Below are positions 33,307 through 42,260 of a DNA stretch of 64,000 bases, piece by piece. The stretch's first letter is position 1, and each line of letters starts with the position of its first letter. The notes beneath the pieces are model-generated. The model was not told the DNA's origin, did not search any database, and saw only the letters and a program-made list of their open reading frames with translations. The stretch lies in NCBI GenBank assembly GCA_964469905.1, contig CAYXZW010000008.1, forward strand, positions 20,883 through 84,882, in the 5' to 3' direction. Made by a program: the position numbers and the translations under genes. Source of the stretch: MVRV01 sp964469905 (lineage in GTDB: Bacteria; Desulfobacterota; Syntrophia; Syntrophales; Smithellaceae).

Positions 33307-34572
33307 ATGAAAGACGTTTATATTATCGGGGCTCATTCAACTGAATTCAGGAAGTGTCCGGACCTTACCTTTCGGGATTTAACTCGGGAGGCCTATCTTG
33401 GTGCTATCAATGACGCCGGAATGAAGAATGGAGACGAGATCCAGTTTGCATATTTCGGCAATTGCGCCATGCATTTGTTCGGGCAGGTGTTCGGACAGGG
33501 ATGTATTCGCGGGCAGATCTGTTTCATTCCTCTCGTGCGGGAAGGGTTGTTTCCGGAGCGGGTGCCGATGATCAATGTGGAAGGGGCATGTGCAACCGGT
33601 TCCATGGCCATTCATAGCGGATGGAAAGATATTCTGAGTGGTCAGAACGATGTGGTTCTGGCTCTTGGCGTCGAAAAGCTTTTTATTCCGGATGACCCGG
33701 CCAAGAGTATGAGTATTTTCGAGGGTGGTGCCGACAATTTCACAAGAGAAGAAACCGTTGATAACTACAAGGAATTGGGCAAACTGGTCGGTCAGGAGTT
33801 TCAAACTGGTGCCAATCGCAGCTTTTTTATGGATACCTACGGAATGCAGGCCCGGTATCATATGTGGAAATATGGCACCACGCAGAGACAATTGGCTATT
33901 GCAGCATCAACTACTCATCATCACGGGGCATTGAATCCGAAAGCGCAGTTGAAAATTGAAATGACACCGGAGCAGGTACTCGAAGACCGGTTGGTATCCT
34001 ACCCACTGACACGCGCCATGTGTTCACCTATCGGGGATGGTGCGGCTGCAGTAGTAATGTGTTCCGGCGAGTATTTAAAGAATCTTCCCGCGGATGTACA
34101 GCGCCGTGCGGTTAAAATAAAGACCAGTGTTTTCACCGGTGGAAAATACAAGAAGTTTGATGAACCGAGTTTATGCTACGTAGCGGCGAAAAAGGCCTAT
34201 GCGATGGCTGGAATCAAGCCGGAGGATATTGATCTGGCGGAAGTTCATGATGCAACTTCATTCGGTGTTATATATCAGTCGGAGATGATGGGCTTTTGCG
34301 AAATAGGCCAGGGAGGGCGGTTTGTCGAGTCCGGCGCGACATCTCTCGAAGGGAAGACACCGGTTAACACCAGCGGCGGTCTGGTATCTAAGGGACACCC
34401 CGTGGGTGCTACAGGCGTATCAATGATTTATGAACTGACCACTCAGTTGCGCGGTGAAGCAGGCCCGAGACAGATAAAAAATGCTGAATTTGCCATGCAG
34501 GAAAACGGAGGGGGCGTTATCGGTACTGAAGAAGCAGCTTGTTCCGTGATGATTCTTCAGAAAGACCGCTAG
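33307..34572 (+). CDS. Thiolase-family acyl-CoA acyltransferase (SCP-x / BbsB-like)
   Basis: A 421-residue thiolase-fold protein likely to form or cleave a beta-ketoacyl-CoA bond. The active-site Cys is in NVEGACATGSMAI (C95) and the conserved His in GGLVSKGHPVGATG, with HDATS before it. The usual second cysteine (CxG near the C-terminus) is replaced in NGGGVIGTEEAA, as in SCP-x/lipid-transfer-type thiolases and the toluene-pathway BbsB group. It is monocistronic, with GGAGG before the ATG and a sigma-54 promoter, so it is probably induced by a specific substrate or nutrient state. The actual substrate is unknown. Confidence 0.88.
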   Translation: MKDVYIIGAHSTEFRKCPDLTFRDLTREAYLGAINDAGMKNGDEIQFAYFGNCAMHLFGQVFGQGCIRGQICFIPLVREGLFPERVPMINVEGACATGSMAIHSGWKDILSGQNDVVLALGVEKLFIPDDPAKSMSIFEGGADNFTREETVDNYKELGKLVGQEFQTGANRSFFMDTYGMQARYHMWKYGTTQRQLAIAASTTHHHGALNPKAQLKIEMTPEQVLEDRLVSYPLTRAMCSPIGDGAAAVVMCSGEYLKNLPADVQRRAVKIKTSVFTGGKYKKFDEPSLCYVAAKKAYAMAGIKPEDIDLAEVHDATSFGVIYQSEMMGFCEIGQGGRFVESGATSLEGKTPVNTSGGLVSKGHPVGATGVSMIYELTTQLRGEAGPRQIKNAEFAMQENGGGVIGTEEAACSVMILQKDR

Positions 34573-34656
34573 GCTTTAGGGAAAATATTTTTCTGAAAAT
34601 GTAAACGAAATATTCTGATTTGCACTATCAATGATGTATTTTAAAACATCAATAAA

Positions 34657-34691
34657 TTAGGGGTTTGTCTTCATCAAAGACAAACCCCTAA
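34657..34691. terminator. Perfect 15-bp hairpin, probable terminator
   Basis: TTAGGGGTTTGTCTT and its exact complement flank a 5-nt loop about 85 bp after the thiolase stop. There is no T-tract on the + side; on the - side it is followed by AATTTATT. It most likely ends thiolase transcription or insulates the tup operon. Confidence 0.55.
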
Positions 34692-34828
34692 TGATTTCCA
34701 GGACTCCATATCGAACATATCCGCCAGTTTCTAACTCCGAAATAAGCAGAGTTTTCCACTTCCTGTGTTTAAAACATCCATAAGCAATATCAAAAAACCA
34801 ATGAATAACTATAAGTAATTATTAGTCG

Positions 34829-34846
34829 GAATATGGAATAATATTC
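34829..34846. promoter_or_regulatory. Palindromic operator candidate upstream of the tup regulator
   Basis: GAATAT and ATATTC flank six bases, about 55 bp before the start of the HTH regulator gene. Position fits an autoregulatory site, but the sequence is AT-rich and could be chance. Confidence 0.3.
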
Positions 34847-34901
34847 TTGATAAAATCCATTATATGTTTTATTTGGCAACTAATACTTTAAGGGAGATTT
34901 T

Positions 34902-35813
34902 ATGTCCGGCGAGTTGATGAACACTAAAGAAGTGGCCAAATATCTGGATATTCATGAAAAGCAGGTTTATCTGCTTATTAAGGCCGGTAAAATACCCTGC
35001 ACGCGGGTGACCGGAAAGTGGATATTTCCTGTAAAACTCATTGATGAATGGATACAAACAAGTGCCCACGATGGCCTCCAGCAAGCCAGAAAAAGAATCA
35101 ATTCCATCGAAGGCGCGCTTCTGGCTGCCGGCAGCAATGATCCGGTGCTGGACATGTTGCTGACAGCAATTAAGAAAGATCATCCTGGTTTTAATATATT
35201 TTCGGCCAACACAGGTTCTGTCAGTGGTCTTACTGCACTCAATTCAGGTCTTACGGACATTGCTTTTGCCCATCTCTTTGATCCGCAAACCGGCGATTAT
35301 AATACTCCTTATTTAAAACAATACTGTCCGGACAGTCATCCCGTAGTTGTGAATCTGTTTTACCGTCAAATTGGTTTTCTGATTGCCAGATCCCAGTCGA
35401 ATGTTTTCCAGGGATGGGAGAGTCTTAAAAATAAAAACCTGCGCTTTATCAACCGGCAACAGGGATCAGGCATACGAATTCTCTTAGATTATGAGTTGCA
35501 AAGCAGAGGCATCAACTGCGGTGATATTGCGGGTTACGAAAATGAAGTCTATACACATTTTGAAGTGGGACTTTCTTTGGTTTCGGATGAGGCAGATGTG
35601 GGGATCGCATCTGCCGCTGTTGCAAAAATACTCGATCTTAATTTTCAGCCTTTGGTAAGTGAGCGGTTTGATATGATTCTCGATAAGGATATTTTTTTTC
35701 AGCCGGCAATTCAGGCTCTTATTGAAACCCTGCAGTCAGACAAGTTTAAAAGCCGTGTCGAAAAAATCGGTAATTACGATTTTAAAGATGCCGGAAGGAT
35801 TCTTCATTCATAA
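34902..35813 (+). CDS. HTH / periplasmic-binding-domain regulator of the tungstate cluster
   Basis: A 303-residue cytosolic regulator. Residues about 5-55 form an excisionase/MerR-type helix-turn-helix (MNTKEVAKYLDIHEKQVYLL, then KWIFPVKLIDEWI). Residues about 70-300 form a type-2 periplasmic-binding-like domain without a signal peptide (NTGSVSGLTALNSGLTDIAFAH, RQQGSGIRILLDYEL). The fusion is typical of intracellular sensors of oxyanions or of Mo/W cofactor precursors. It is directly upstream of and co-oriented with two TupA-like genes, tupB and tupC, so it most likely senses tungstate or molybdate and controls their uptake. The name TupR would be speculative. Confidence 0.85.
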   Translation: MSGELMNTKEVAKYLDIHEKQVYLLIKAGKIPCTRVTGKWIFPVKLIDEWIQTSAHDGLQQARKRINSIEGALLAAGSNDPVLDMLLTAIKKDHPGFNIFSANTGSVSGLTALNSGLTDIAFAHLFDPQTGDYNTPYLKQYCPDSHPVVVNLFYRQIGFLIARSQSNVFQGWESLKNKNLRFINRQQGSGIRILLDYELQSRGINCGDIAGYENEVYTHFEVGLSLVSDEADVGIASAAVAKILDLNFQPLVSERFDMILDKDIFFQPAIQALIETLQSDKFKSRVEKIGNYDFKDAGRILHS

Positions 35814-35855
35814 CAACATCATCCTTAGAACAGACAAACGAAAGGAGTTTGAAAA

Positions 35856-36710
35856 ATGAAAGTCATTGTTGGAAAATGCCTGGTGCTGTTTATTTTGCTG
35901 TGGTCGAGTTTTGCGCTGGCGGCGGATGGGAGTAAGTTTATATTTTTATCCAGTACGATCGGCCCGATTGATGCTGGAATTGTCGGCGCGCTGGAAGATC
36001 AGTTTGAAAAAGATACCGGAATTCGTGTGCGTCATGTGGGTGCGGGAACGGGAGCGGCGTTGGATACTGCCCGCAAATGCAATATCGATCTGGTTCTGGT
36101 TCACGCTAAAACCCTCGAAGAAAAATTTATCGCCGACGGCTTCGGCACTGAAAGAATTCCTCTCATGTATAATGATTTTGTTATTGTTGGACCGGCTGCC
36201 GATCCGGCGGCAATTAAAGGAACAAAAAAGGCAACGGAAGCATTAAAGAAAATTATGGACAGCGGCTCACTGTTTATCAGCCGCGGCGACAAATCCGGAA
36301 CACATATGGCGGAAATGGAACTTTGGGGTAAGGCAGGATTAAAACCGGCAGGTTCCTGGTATTCGGTTTATGAAAAGGGATCTGAAGGTAATGTGCCTAC
36401 GCTCAAATATACAGACAAGAAAGAAGCCTACACGGTGATTGACCGGGCGACCTATCTTTCCATCAAGGATCAGATCAAATTGGCCGTTCTGGTTGAAGGC
36501 GACGAAGCGCTTTTAAATTTTATTTCGCTGATACCGGTAAGCAAGGAAAAGTGCTCAAAAGTCAATGCCAAAGACACGAAGACGTTTGTTAAATGGCTGA
36601 CCTCGCCGAAAAAAGGCCAGCTGATTATCAGGGATTTCGGCAAGGATAAATACGGTTCGCCGCTTTTCTTCGCCAATTCCGTGGAATGGCAAAAAGCGCA
36701 AAAGAAATAA
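35856..36710 (+). CDS. TupA-like periplasmic oxyanion-binding protein, divergent paralogue
   Basis: A 284-residue secreted substrate-binding protein with a signal peptide (about 1-22, ending in ALAADG). It aligns along its length with the TupA at 36740 (FIADGFG, VGPAADPA.IKG, SRGDKSGTHMAE, VEGDEALLNF, KYGSPLFFANS). The anion-binding loop near residues 32-41 is SSTIGPIDAG, in contrast to the TupA signature TTTSTQDSGLL. It therefore probably binds another oxyanion or binds with a different affinity, while sharing the TupBC transporter. A good AAAGGAG lies before the ATG. First structural gene after the regulator. Confidence 0.88.
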   Translation: MKVIVGKCLVLFILLWSSFALAADGSKFIFLSSTIGPIDAGIVGALEDQFEKDTGIRVRHVGAGTGAALDTARKCNIDLVLVHAKTLEEKFIADGFGTERIPLMYNDFVIVGPAADPAAIKGTKKATEALKKIMDSGSLFISRGDKSGTHMAEMELWGKAGLKPAGSWYSVYEKGSEGNVPTLKYTDKKEAYTVIDRATYLSIKDQIKLAVLVEGDEALLNFISLIPVSKEKCSKVNAKDTKTFVKWLTSPKKGQLIIRDFGKDKYGSPLFFANSVEWQKAQKK

Positions 36711-36739
36711 AAAGAAATTTAGCATAAAGGAGAAGAATA

Positions 36740-37615
36740 ATGAAAATGTTCAGAAACAGTAAAGTTATAATAACCTTAATAACAGCCGCGTTGCTTTTTG
36801 CATTCGGAGCATCAAATGTTTTTGCCGCAAAGGCCGCGCCCAAACAGAAAAATATTATTATGGCAACAACCACCAGCACCCAGGATTCGGGATTGCTGGA
36901 TGTTTTACTCCCTATTTTTGAAAAGAAAACGGGTTATTTTGTAAAAACGATCTCTGTCGGTTCCGGTCAAGCCATGAAGATGGGAGAAAGAGGAGAGGCT
37001 GATGTTTTGCTGGTTCATTCACCGGATGCCGAAAAGAAATTTATTGCCGACGGTTTTGGTTTGAACAGACAGCTTGTTATGCACAATGATTATGTTATCC
37101 TGGGTCCGGCGGCTGATCCGGCAAAAATAAAGGGTGTGAAATCTTCTACCGAGGCTATGAAGATGATCGCGCAAGCTGGCGCTTTGTTTTTATCACGGGG
37201 AGATAATTCTGGAACGAATTCCCAGGAAAAGAAATTGTGGAAAACGGCCGGCATCAATCCTGAAGGGCAGAAATGGTATCAACAAACGGGCTTAGGCATG
37301 GGGCAGACTATAAATGTTACATCCGAGAAACAAGGGTACACGCTGGCTGATCGCGGCACCTATCTGGCGATGAAAAAAACTCTATCTCTGAATATTTTAG
37401 TAGAAGGCGATGCGGCACTGCTCAATATTTACCACGTGATTGAAGTTAACAGTGCCAAGTGGCCGAAAGCCAATGCCGAAGGCGCCAAAGCATTTGCTGA
37501 TTTTATGGTTTCTAAAGAAACGCAGAAGATCATTAAAACATTTGGTGTTTCTAAATTCGGATCCCCATTGTTTTTCCCCGATGCCGGCAAAAAGGTAGAG
37601 GATTTAGGTAAATAA
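36740..37615 (+). CDS. tupA: Tungstate ABC transporter, substrate-binding protein TupA
   Basis: A 291-residue periplasmic protein with a signal peptide (about 1-29) and the family's anion signature TTTSTQDSGLL (about 43-53), where Thr/Ser hydroxyls hold tungstate. Other conserved blocks are VGSGQAMKMGERGEADVLLVH, SRGDNSGTNSQEK and FGSPLFFPDAG. TupA proteins bind tungstate with very high selectivity over molybdate. It lies 29 bp after its paralogue and 30 bp before the permease gene, in one operon. The organism thus probably uses tungsten enzymes such as W-formate dehydrogenase or aldehyde oxidoreductase. Confidence 0.93.
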   Translation: MKMFRNSKVIITLITAALLFAFGASNVFAAKAAPKQKNIIMATTTSTQDSGLLDVLLPIFEKKTGYFVKTISVGSGQAMKMGERGEADVLLVHSPDAEKKFIADGFGLNRQLVMHNDYVILGPAADPAKIKGVKSSTEAMKMIAQAGALFLSRGDNSGTNSQEKKLWKTAGINPEGQKWYQQTGLGMGQTINVTSEKQGYTLADRGTYLAMKKTLSLNILVEGDAALLNIYHVIEVNSAKWPKANAEGAKAFADFMVSKETQKIIKTFGVSKFGSPLFFPDAGKKVEDLGK

Positions 37616-37645
37616 TTTTAGTGAAAGTGTGGCAGGTTTTATAAA

Positions 37646-38344
37646 ATGGATTTAATTGTTCAGGGGGTCATAAAAGCCCTTGAGTTGATCATCAGTTTTG
37701 ATCCGGAAGTAATGGGAATAACGTGGCTGTCTTTGAAAATATCGGGGACAGCCACGTTCATCAGTCTTTTTATCGGGGTTTCCATCGGAACAGCTGTTGC
37801 CTTAAATAATTTTTATGGCAAAAGGTTGGTCATCAGTTTAATCAATACGGGAATGGGTTTGCCGCCGGTTGTCGTTGGCTTGTTTGTCACAATGATAATC
37901 TGGCGCAGCGGTCCTCTCGGATTTCTCGAAATACTCTATACCCCTTACGCCATGATTATCGCCCAGGCAATAATCGCCACGCCGATCGTCATGGGCATAT
38001 CGCTGGCTGCAATACAAAATCTTCCGCCGAATCTGCGCCTGCAGATCCTTTCGCTGGGAGCAAGCCGTTTACAGATGGTATGGGTATTGATTAAAGAGGC
38101 ACGGCTGCCGCTTCTGGCAGCTGTCATGGCCGGTTTTGGCGGCGTGATTTCCGAAATCGGTGCCTCCATCATGGTTGGCGGCAATATCAAAGGGTATTCA
38201 CGCGTGCTCACCACAGCTACGGTTATGGAAACCGGCAAGGGAAATTTTGATATTGCCATCGCACTGGGTATTATTCTTTTGCTCGTTGCTTTTGCTATCA
38301 ACGCCCTACTTACACAAATACAGCAAAGGCAGCATCCGAGATGA
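37646..38344 (+). CDS. tupB: Tungstate ABC transporter permease TupB
   Basis: A 232-residue inner-membrane protein with about five hydrophobic segments and the ABC permease EAA-like loop (LSLGASRLQMVWVLIKEARL, then GGVISEIGASIMVGG). This fits the TupB family length. It overlaps tupC by four bases (ATGA), giving translational coupling. It forms the channel through which tungstate delivered by TupA passes. Confidence 0.93.
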   Translation: MDLIVQGVIKALELIISFDPEVMGITWLSLKISGTATFISLFIGVSIGTAVALNNFYGKRLVISLINTGMGLPPVVVGLFVTMIIWRSGPLGFLEILYTPYAMIIAQAIIATPIVMGISLAAIQNLPPNLRLQILSLGASRLQMVWVLIKEARLPLLAAVMAGFGGVISEIGASIMVGGNIKGYSRVLTTATVMETGKGNFDIAIALGIILLLVAFAINALLTQIQQRQHPR

Positions 38345-39432
38345 ATTCAGAAGCTATTATGAAGATAGAAAATATTATTTTACGGCGTGGCGGTGTGACC
38401 GTGTTGGATATTCCCAAATTACATGTGCAACGGGAAAGAATACTGGCGATTATCGGGCCAAACGGCGCGGGTAAGTCCACACTTCTTTTAACCTTGGCGG
38501 GTCTAATAAAACCGAATCACGGAAAGATCTACTATCGGGGAAATCCTGTGGATAGCCGCGCCAGCCGCTCTGAAATGCGCCGACGCGTTTCTGTTGTTTT
38601 TCAGGAACCGCTGCTGCTCAATACATCCGTTTATAAGAATGTAGCTCTGGGTTTGAAATTCCGGCATCTGACGGGCAGTGAAATTGAAAAGAGCGTCGAT
38701 GAGTCACTCGAATATTTCGGTATCACTTCTCTGTCCAAGCGTTCGGCCAAAACACTTTCGGGAGGAGAAGCCAAAAGGGTATCCCTGGCGCGTGCGTTTG
38801 CCTTGAAACCGGAATTGATCATGATGGATGAGGCTTTTAGCTCTCTCGATCCGCCGACCCGGGAAGGTCTTATGGAAGATCTGCGTCATATCCTGGAGGA
38901 AACAAAAATAACTGCCGTGATGGCTCTGCATGATCGTGAAGAAACACTTCGTTTAGCGCAGGACGTGACCGTAATGGCAGCAGGCAAAATCATTCAATCG
39001 GGAACCACCTCTCAGATTTTTAATCAACCGGGCTCCGAATTTGTAGCGAACTTTGTCGGAACGGAAACTATTCTGGAAGGCATGGTGGAAAGCTGCTCCG
39101 ATGGGAATATCATCGTTTCTGTTCAAGGAAAGGAGATAGAAGCGATCGGTGATTGTTCCATTGGACAGAAAGTATTTTGTTGCTTAAGGCCGGAGAATGT
39201 TACCCTATCCAGCAAGGCGCTAGAACAAATCAGCGCGCGCAATATTTTTGAAGCAAAAGTATCCAAAATCATTCGTCAGGGATTTTTTAATAAACTCATT
39301 CTTGACTGCGGATTTCCTTTAGTCGCCTACATTACAATACCTTCATTCGAAGACTTGGAAATCCATGAATGCTCTTTGGTGACAGCTTCATTTAAAGCCA
39401 CTTCCGTGCATATAATAAAAAGGGAGAAATAA
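38341..39432 (+). CDS. tupC: Tungstate ABC transporter ATPase TupC
   Basis: A 363-residue ABC ATPase with Walker A GPNGAGKST, signature TLSGGEAKRVSLARA, Walker B LIMMDEAFSSLDP and the H-loop (ALHDREE). A C-terminal extension (about 245-360) carries a TOBE-like regulatory domain (CCLRPENVTLS), which in Mod/Tup ATPases may bind the oxyanion and shut down transport. The most likely start is the ATG that overlaps tupB; an internal ATG (MKIENI) is seven codons further. It energises tungstate import. Confidence 0.92.
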   Translation: MNSEAIMKIENIILRRGGVTVLDIPKLHVQRERILAIIGPNGAGKSTLLLTLAGLIKPNHGKIYYRGNPVDSRASRSEMRRRVSVVFQEPLLLNTSVYKNVALGLKFRHLTGSEIEKSVDESLEYFGITSLSKRSAKTLSGGEAKRVSLARAFALKPELIMMDEAFSSLDPPTREGLMEDLRHILEETKITAVMALHDREETLRLAQDVTVMAAGKIIQSGTTSQIFNQPGSEFVANFVGTETILEGMVESCSDGNIIVSVQGKEIEAIGDCSIGQKVFCCLRPENVTLSSKALEQISARNIFEAKVSKIIRQGFFNKLILDCGFPLVAYITIPSFEDLEIHECSLVTASFKATSVHIIKREK

Positions 39433-39624
39433 GTATTCTTAATGCTGTTTATGTGCAACGGATATTCATTCTTGACGAACTTATATTTTTTTCATTCTCC
39501 AGTGTAAAATATCTTCCCTGCTACCTGCTTGACCTAATAAAAGTAACATAGTATTGAAATTAATATTTGATTGTTGAAGAACAGTTAACAGGAAGATATT
39601 AAGATTAATTACAGAAGGAAATAT

Positions 39625-40446
39625 ATGACATCACTCGATCCAAAATCCCTTCAGTATTGTTTTGATAGCGACTTACGCATGGAGTCTGCGGGTGAAACAT
39701 CTTTTAAGGGAATTATTTCTAACAATTGGTCGGTAAACGGCGATCCGAATGGCGGCTACTTAATGGCCTTTATGACTGCAGCCATGCAACAGATGAGCGA
39801 TAAGAAAAGGCCGGTGATCGTCACGGCAAATTACCTGGTCAGAGGCGAACCGTGCCCTTCCACAGTCATGGTTGAAGCAATCTCTACAGGAAAAAAGTTT
39901 AACCGTCTGCAGGCCAGACTGATGCAAAACGGTATCGAAAAAACCCGCGGGTGGGGAACCTTTACGGGTGATGATGATGGCGCGGATGAGAATAGATATG
40001 AGAAAGAACCGCCGCTGGTCCCTCCGCGAGATGAATGTTTTCCTTTTCCCGCCTTACCTAGATACACCCTGTTTTCAAATATGGATGTGCTGCTTGATCC
40101 AGCATGCGCCGGATGGATAAAAGGAAAGGGTGAACTGGCAGCTATATCGGAACACAGGGGATGGATCAAATTCAATGATAATCGTCCCTGTGATTATCTT
40201 TCACTGCTTTTGATGGCCGATGCTTTTCCGCCGCCTGTACTGGCAAGACACGGGGCGTTATCGTGGGTTCCCACTATCGAATACTCCGTTAGTCTGAGAG
40301 CAATAGCGGATACGCCCTGGATAAAAGCTGTTTTTCGTTCCCATTTTGTGACTCGCGGCATAGTGGAGGAAGACGGCGAACTGTGGGATGAAAACGGGAA
40401 ACTTTTAGTTGTGTCCCGCCAGATTGCTCAGTTTCGGAAGAAATAA
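39625..40446 (+). CDS. Acyl-CoA thioesterase-like (double hotdog) protein
   Basis: A 273-residue protein of the thioesterase-like superfamily. The N-terminal hotdog begins around residue 30 with NWSVNGDPNGGYLMAFMTAAM and continues PVIVTANYLVRGEPC; the C-terminal hotdog contains YLSLLLMADAFPPPVL and WVPTIEYSVSLRA. Both are family hallmarks. It probably hydrolyses an acyl-CoA thioester in the cytosol; the chain specificity is unknown. AGAAGG precedes the ATG. It is monocistronic between tupC and a convergent ABC-F gene, so the neighbours give no substrate clue. Confidence 0.85.
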   Translation: MTSLDPKSLQYCFDSDLRMESAGETSFKGIISNNWSVNGDPNGGYLMAFMTAAMQQMSDKKRPVIVTANYLVRGEPCPSTVMVEAISTGKKFNRLQARLMQNGIEKTRGWGTFTGDDDGADENRYEKEPPLVPPRDECFPFPALPRYTLFSNMDVLLDPACAGWIKGKGELAAISEHRGWIKFNDNRPCDYLSLLLMADAFPPPVLARHGALSWVPTIEYSVSLRAIADTPWIKAVFRSHFVTRGIVEEDGELWDENGKLLVVSRQIAQFRKK

Positions 40447-40476
40447 TTCGCAATTTATATCTGGCTATCAATAGAA

Positions 40477-42114
40477 TTATAAATAAAGCGCCCGGTGCGA
40501 TTGACAAAGCTCATCCCGCAGCCGCCCTACTTCTTCATTCGCGAGGTATTCTTCAAATCCCATTCTCCGGTCGATAATCCCCTGTGGTGTGATTTCCACT
40601 ATGCGGTTCGCGATTGTCGAGACGAATTCATGGTCGTGGGAAGAGAAGAGAACGACTTCCGAAAAAGCAATGAGGCCATTGTTCAGGGCGGTGATGGATT
40701 CCATGTCCAGATGGTTGGTGGGCTCATCGAGCATCAGGACATTGGCCCCAACTAACATCATTCGTGCCAGCATGCAACGCACGCGTTCACCTCCGGATAT
40801 AACACTGGTTTTCTTCAGAGCTTCGTCCCCGGAGAAAAGCATCCTGCCGAGAAATCCTCTAGAGAAAGATTCCCCCTCTTTCGGAGGGATGAACTGTCCC
40901 AGCCACTCGACCAGGTTCAGATCGGCGGAGAAGTAGGCGGCGTTGTCCTTCGGATAATAGGCGGAGGTAATGGTTCCACCCCAGCGAAAGCTTCCACTGT
41001 CTGGTGCGAGCTCTCCTGCCAGGATCTGGAAGAGAGTTGTCTTAGCCAGGCTGTTACCCCCGACAAAGGAAATTTTATCTCCCTTTCTGACGCTCAGTGT
41101 CAGGTCGTTGAGGATACAAGCTCCGTCAATTGTCTTGGAAAGTCCTTGAATCTCCAGAATGACGTCGCCGCAGGGGCGCTCGGGTTTGAAAGCGATATAA
41201 GGATATTTTCTCGAAGAGACGGGGATATCTTCAATATTAAGTTTATCCAGAAGTTTTTTCCGCGAGGTGGCCTGTTTAGCCTTAGAAGCATTGGAACTGA
41301 AACGTGCGATGAACTCCTTGAGCTCGTTGGCCTTATCTGTGAGTTTCCGATTTTCGTCCTGCTTTTGCTTTAAGTTGAGCTGACTGGCCTGGTACCAGAA
41401 ATTATAGTTTCCCACATACACCTGAATTTTTCCAAAATCGATATCTGCTACATGGGTGCAAACCTGGTTTAAAAAATGGCGGTCGTGGGAGACGACAATA
41501 ACCGTGCTCGGAAAGCGGAAGAGAAAATCCTCCAGCCAGGCGATAGATTGCAGATCCAACTGGTTGGTCGGTTCGTCCAGAAGCAAGACATCCGGATTAC
41601 CGAAGAGAGACTGAGCCAGGAGAACTCTTACCTTGTCGCTGCCATCGAGTTCCTTCATTTTCTTCTGTTGCAACTCTTCCGGAATGCCGAGTCCGTTTAA
41701 GAGTACCGCCGCTTCGGACTCTGCGTCATATCCGTTCATTTCGGCAAACTGTGCCTCAATTTCCGCACAGCGAATTCCATCCTCTCCGGAAAAATCCGCC
41801 TTGGCATAGATTGCTTCGCGCTCGGCCATAATCCTGTAGAGCTTTTCGTGACCCATGATGACGGTATTGACAACGGTTTCTTCGTCAAAGGCAAACTGGT
41901 CCTGCCGGAGGATGGCGAGCCTCTCCTTTGGTCCCAGAGTGATCTCTCCGCTGTCGGCCTCTATATCGCCGGCGAGTATCTTGAGAAAAGTGGACTTTCC
42001 CGAGCCGTTGGCTCCGATGAGACCATAGCAGTTGCCCGGGATGAATTTGATGTTGACGTCCTTAAAAATAACCCTCTTGCCATACGCGAGGGCAACGTTG
42101 TTGGCGCTGATCAT
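40477..42114 (-). CDS. ABC-F family ATPase (YbiT/Uup-like)
   Basis: A 545-residue soluble protein with two ABC domains and no membrane part. ABC-F proteins act at the ribosome E site in translation or antibiotic protection. Domain 1 has Walker A GANGSGKST and Walker B LLLDEPTNQLDLQ, but a degenerate signature (LDGSDKVRVLLAQ). Domain 2 has an altered Walker A (GGNSLAKTT) with a good signature (ISGGERVRCMLARMM) and LMLDEPTNHLD. The linker (about 240-310) is charged and helical. The ATG at 42114 has AAGGGA nine bases upstream. A structured leader and terminator precede it, implying attenuation control. Confidence 0.93.
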   Translation of the reverse strand: MISANNVALAYGKRVIFKDVNIKFIPGNCYGLIGANGSGKSTFLKILAGDIEADSGEITLGPKERLAILRQDQFAFDEETVVNTVIMGHEKLYRIMAEREAIYAKADFSGEDGIRCAEIEAQFAEMNGYDAESEAAVLLNGLGIPEELQQKKMKELDGSDKVRVLLAQSLFGNPDVLLLDEPTNQLDLQSIAWLEDFLFRFPSTVIVVSHDRHFLNQVCTHVADIDFGKIQVYVGNYNFWYQASQLNLKQKQDENRKLTDKANELKEFIARFSSNASKAKQATSRKKLLDKLNIEDIPVSSRKYPYIAFKPERPCGDVILEIQGLSKTIDGACILNDLTLSVRKGDKISFVGGNSLAKTTLFQILAGELAPDSGSFRWGGTITSAYYPKDNAAYFSADLNLVEWLGQFIPPKEGESFSRGFLGRMLFSGDEALKKTSVISGGERVRCMLARMMLVGANVLMLDEPTNHLDMESITALNNGLIAFSEVVLFSSHDHEFVSTIANRIVEITPQGIIDRRMGFEEYLANEEVGRLRDELCQSHRALYL

Positions 42115-42140
42115 GCTGTTTAATCCCTTTTTATGCAATT

Positions 42141-42248
42141 TCCAATTCAATGATGATACCGCGGCGGCTAGGAGGAGGCGACGATGCGTATTAATAATAC
42201 GTTGAGGAAGCCGACAACGAAGCCAACAAAGGTAGCGCTTGAATTGGA
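42141..42248 (-). promoter_or_regulatory. Structured leader of the ABC-F gene (10-bp closing stem)
   Basis: TCCAATTCAA (42141-42150) and TTGAATTGGA (42239-42248) are perfect complements enclosing 88 nt that contain further small inverted repeats (GCGTATTAATAATACG). Read on the minus strand it lies between a terminator hairpin and the ABC-F start, where attenuator leaders of ABC-F genes are expected. Confidence 0.55.
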
Positions 42249-42260
42249 GGTGGTATTACA

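Larger units (their letters stand above)
34573..34901. other. Intergenic region between thiolase and tup regulator
   Basis: About 330 bp without a gene. It contains the strong hairpin at 34657-34691 and a small palindrome (GAATAT/ATATTC, 34829-34846) about 55 bp before the regulator's start that could be an operator. Confidence 0.6.

Noticed and set aside
42151..42210. Short + strand frame (MMIPRRLGGGDDAY) as a leader peptide of the cupin gene
   Set aside because: It lacks a ribosome site and lies upstream of the cupin promoter at 42364, so it would not be in the cupin transcript.
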